Part shown: in pieces, positions 62,416 through 64,000 of the stretch | Position numbering within the stretch: the stretch's first letter is position 1 | How the letters are laid out: every line of letters begins with the position of its first letter | Assembly: GCA_905160935.1 (NCBI GenBank) | Contig: CAJHZI010000430.1 | Location: 802,630 to 866,629, forward strand | Direction of reading: 5' to 3' | Origin: Enchytraeus crypticus | Lineage: Eukaryota > Annelida > Clitellata > Enchytraeida > Enchytraeidae | Length of the DNA: 64,000 nucleotides | The notes under the pieces: generated by a model | Databases searched by the model: none | What the model was told of the DNA's origin: nothing | What the model saw: only the letters and a program-made list of their open reading frames with translations | Position numbers and translations under genes: made by a program

Positions 62416-64000
62416 TGTATACCGTCGCTGACTACCCGATTGGAAGTACTAGTCGCGTTTATCTATAGAACAAAGTAATTACGACAAACACAGGCAAAAA
62501 CAGTCAAATTAACAGAATTATTAATCGTATATCAGTATTATATGTGTAAAACAGAGTCAACTACGAACTCTATTGCACATAACTAAATAACTGTTTAGCG
62601 AGTCCTATCCCGCAAATTAGGTTCTTATTTAACTCTATCGCGTAATTGTCCGTATCAATGAGAATCAATGAGAGACCGCCGCACTCGCCCGACTCGCCGT
62701 ACTCGCCGGAGTCCAGAAACCGTAGACCGCCGCACTCGCCGGACTCGCCGCACTCGCCGGAGTCCAGAAACAGGTCTTCTGACGTAGACCGCCGCACTCG
62801 CCGGACTCGCCGTACTCGCCGGAGTCCAGAAACAGTGACAGCCGCCAACTCGCCGGGGACTCTGCTACTCGCCGGACGAGTCCAGAGAAAAGATATCTTC
62901 TATGTAGACCGCCGCACATCGCCCGTACTCGCCGGAGTCCAGGAAACAGTAGACCGACGCATCGCGGACTCGCCGGGACTCGCCGTACTCGCCGGAGTAC
63001 CACGAAATCCAGATCTTCCTGAAGGAGACCGCCCGCACTGCCGGACTCGCCGTATAGACGGACGGAGTCCAGAAAACAGTAGGACGCCGCACTCGCCGCA
63101 CTCGCGGAGTCCAGGAAACAGGTCTTGCGTAGACCGCACGCACATCGCCGGACGCGACGTACTCGCCGGAGTCCAGAAACAGTAGCCCGCCGCACTCGCC
63201 GGACTCGCCGCACTCGTCGGAGTCCAGAAACTGTGGACCGCCGCACTCGCCGCACTCGCCGGAGTCCAGGAACAGGTCTTCTGACGTAGACCGCCGCACT
63301 CGCCGGACTCGCCGTACTCGCCGGAGTCCAGAAACAGGTCTTCTGACGTAGACCGCCGCACTCGCCGGACTCGCCGTACTCGCCGGAGTCCAGAAAACGT
63401 AGACCGCCGCACTCGCCGGACTCGCTGTACTCGCCGGAGTCCAGAAACAGTAGACCGCCGCACTCGCCGGACTCGTCGGAGTCCAGAAACAGGTCTTCTG
63501 ACGTCTATTTAGGAAATAAAGAAATTGGTATGCTGGCAGGTGCTCATAAACGAACTATTACGGTCTTAGAGAATAAATTTCGAGAGCATTAGATACTGTA
63601 TTCGAACCCAGCGTCTCTCCGAACTTGTTCTAGTGGAACAACGATATCCTGCGAGTTATTCAATAGTATATATGAAGGATCACACTTACCCTCACCTGAC
63701 GTTGATGGCCTCTCTGCACTCCCTACTTCCTGCCCGACCTGTCCTTCCGTGATCTCTCGTCGGGTTTCTCACCGACACGTCCCTTGTAGTTCTCGAAGGC
63801 TGCTCCTCGAGCGTTATCTTTACTTCCCTTAATAATTATCTATACTACAGATTCTACAACTATAACTATTAGCTCATCACGTACGGTGCTCTTAATATAG
63901 CACTTAATGTATCTTAATATCTCTTCTAATATATACGTATACGCTTTTATCTGCAAGAAGCCGCACACAGCGCTATTAATGAAACACTATTAGCACACGC
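62073..64000 (-). repeat. 5' LTR, partial at window edge
   Basis: Matches 51909 onward to about 53908 at high identity outside the minisatellite (62670-63505), whose unit order and number differ between the two LTRs. About 225 bp should lie beyond the window. Confidence 0.88.
62670..63505. repeat. GC-rich minisatellite in the 5' LTR
   Basis: Same CGCCGGACTCGCCG-type units as 52505-53405. The part 62840-63180 is irregular compared with the clean units on either side. Confidence 0.9.

Larger units (their letters stand above)
51909..64000 (-). mobile_element. Ty3/gypsy LTR retrotransposon, looks largely whole, right end outside window
   Basis: On the reverse strand: 5' LTR from beyond the window to 62073, primer-binding site 62054-62071, gag-pol 62415-56098, two accessory frames (55898-55422, 55253-54246), polypurine tract near 54132-54145, and 3' LTR 54131-51909. 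The two LTRs differ at only a few positions outside their internal minisatellite (about seven in the first ~430 bp), so the insertion is fairly recent. About 225 bp of the outer LTR and the right flank are missing, so the target duplication cannot be checked. The GC-rich coding region contrasts with the AT-rich host DNA. Confidence 0.92.

Overview
This window comes from an invertebrate animal genome, not a prokaryote. The genes are split by GT-AG introns, and the introns are AT-rich and full of microsatellites and retroposons. The recognisable proteins (LRRC59, a neurexin with a PDZ-binding tail, a D-dopachrome tautomerase/MIF relative) are animal proteins. The sequence alone does not let me name a phylum. 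I built all exon models by eye from splice signals, reading-phase continuity and remembered family sequences.

Layout. 1-1.8 kb: repeats. 1868-6905 (+): LRRC59, seven coding exons, 328 aa. 8451-26680 (-): a compact neurexin, twelve coding exons, 1020 aa (signal peptide, LNS, EGF, LNS, stalk, TM, tail ending EWYV). 27-30.5 kb: divergent intergenic region with a long TA tract and several dispersed repeats. 30509-32343 (+): DDT/MIF-family tautomerase, three exons, 111 aa. 32.4-36 kb: SINE, minisatellite and AT-rich sequence. 36096-36287 (-): unrecognised 63-aa single-pass membrane protein. 37422-41231 (+): intronless 1269-aa Q-rich protein of unknown function. 45620-51216 (+): the last five exons (288 aa) of an unrecognised gene. 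51909 to the window end (-): a Ty3/gypsy LTR retrotransposon with ~2.2 kb LTRs, inserted into a LINE fragment. It has one 2105-codon gag-pol frame and two further frames downstream of pol; the outer LTR runs off the window.

Repeats. At least three tRNA-headed SINE families, another short repeat tail ending in (ATTG)n or (TTA)n, and one LINE family with a (GA)n tail account for much of the simple sequence. The LINE is present as many 3' ends and one reverse-transcriptase fragment.

Most interesting signal. Local tandem duplications sit on exon edges in three neighbouring genes, copying a splice acceptor or donor together with adjoining exon bases. The clearest is a 30-bp minisatellite at the donor of the neurexin exon junction that corresponds to vertebrate splice site 4. 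Its copies repeat the donor at an interval divisible by three, so alternative donors would add 10 or 30 residues in frame. Similar edge arrays occur at LRRC59 exons 3 and 4, at both edges of neurexin exon 9, and at exon 2 of the tautomerase gene.
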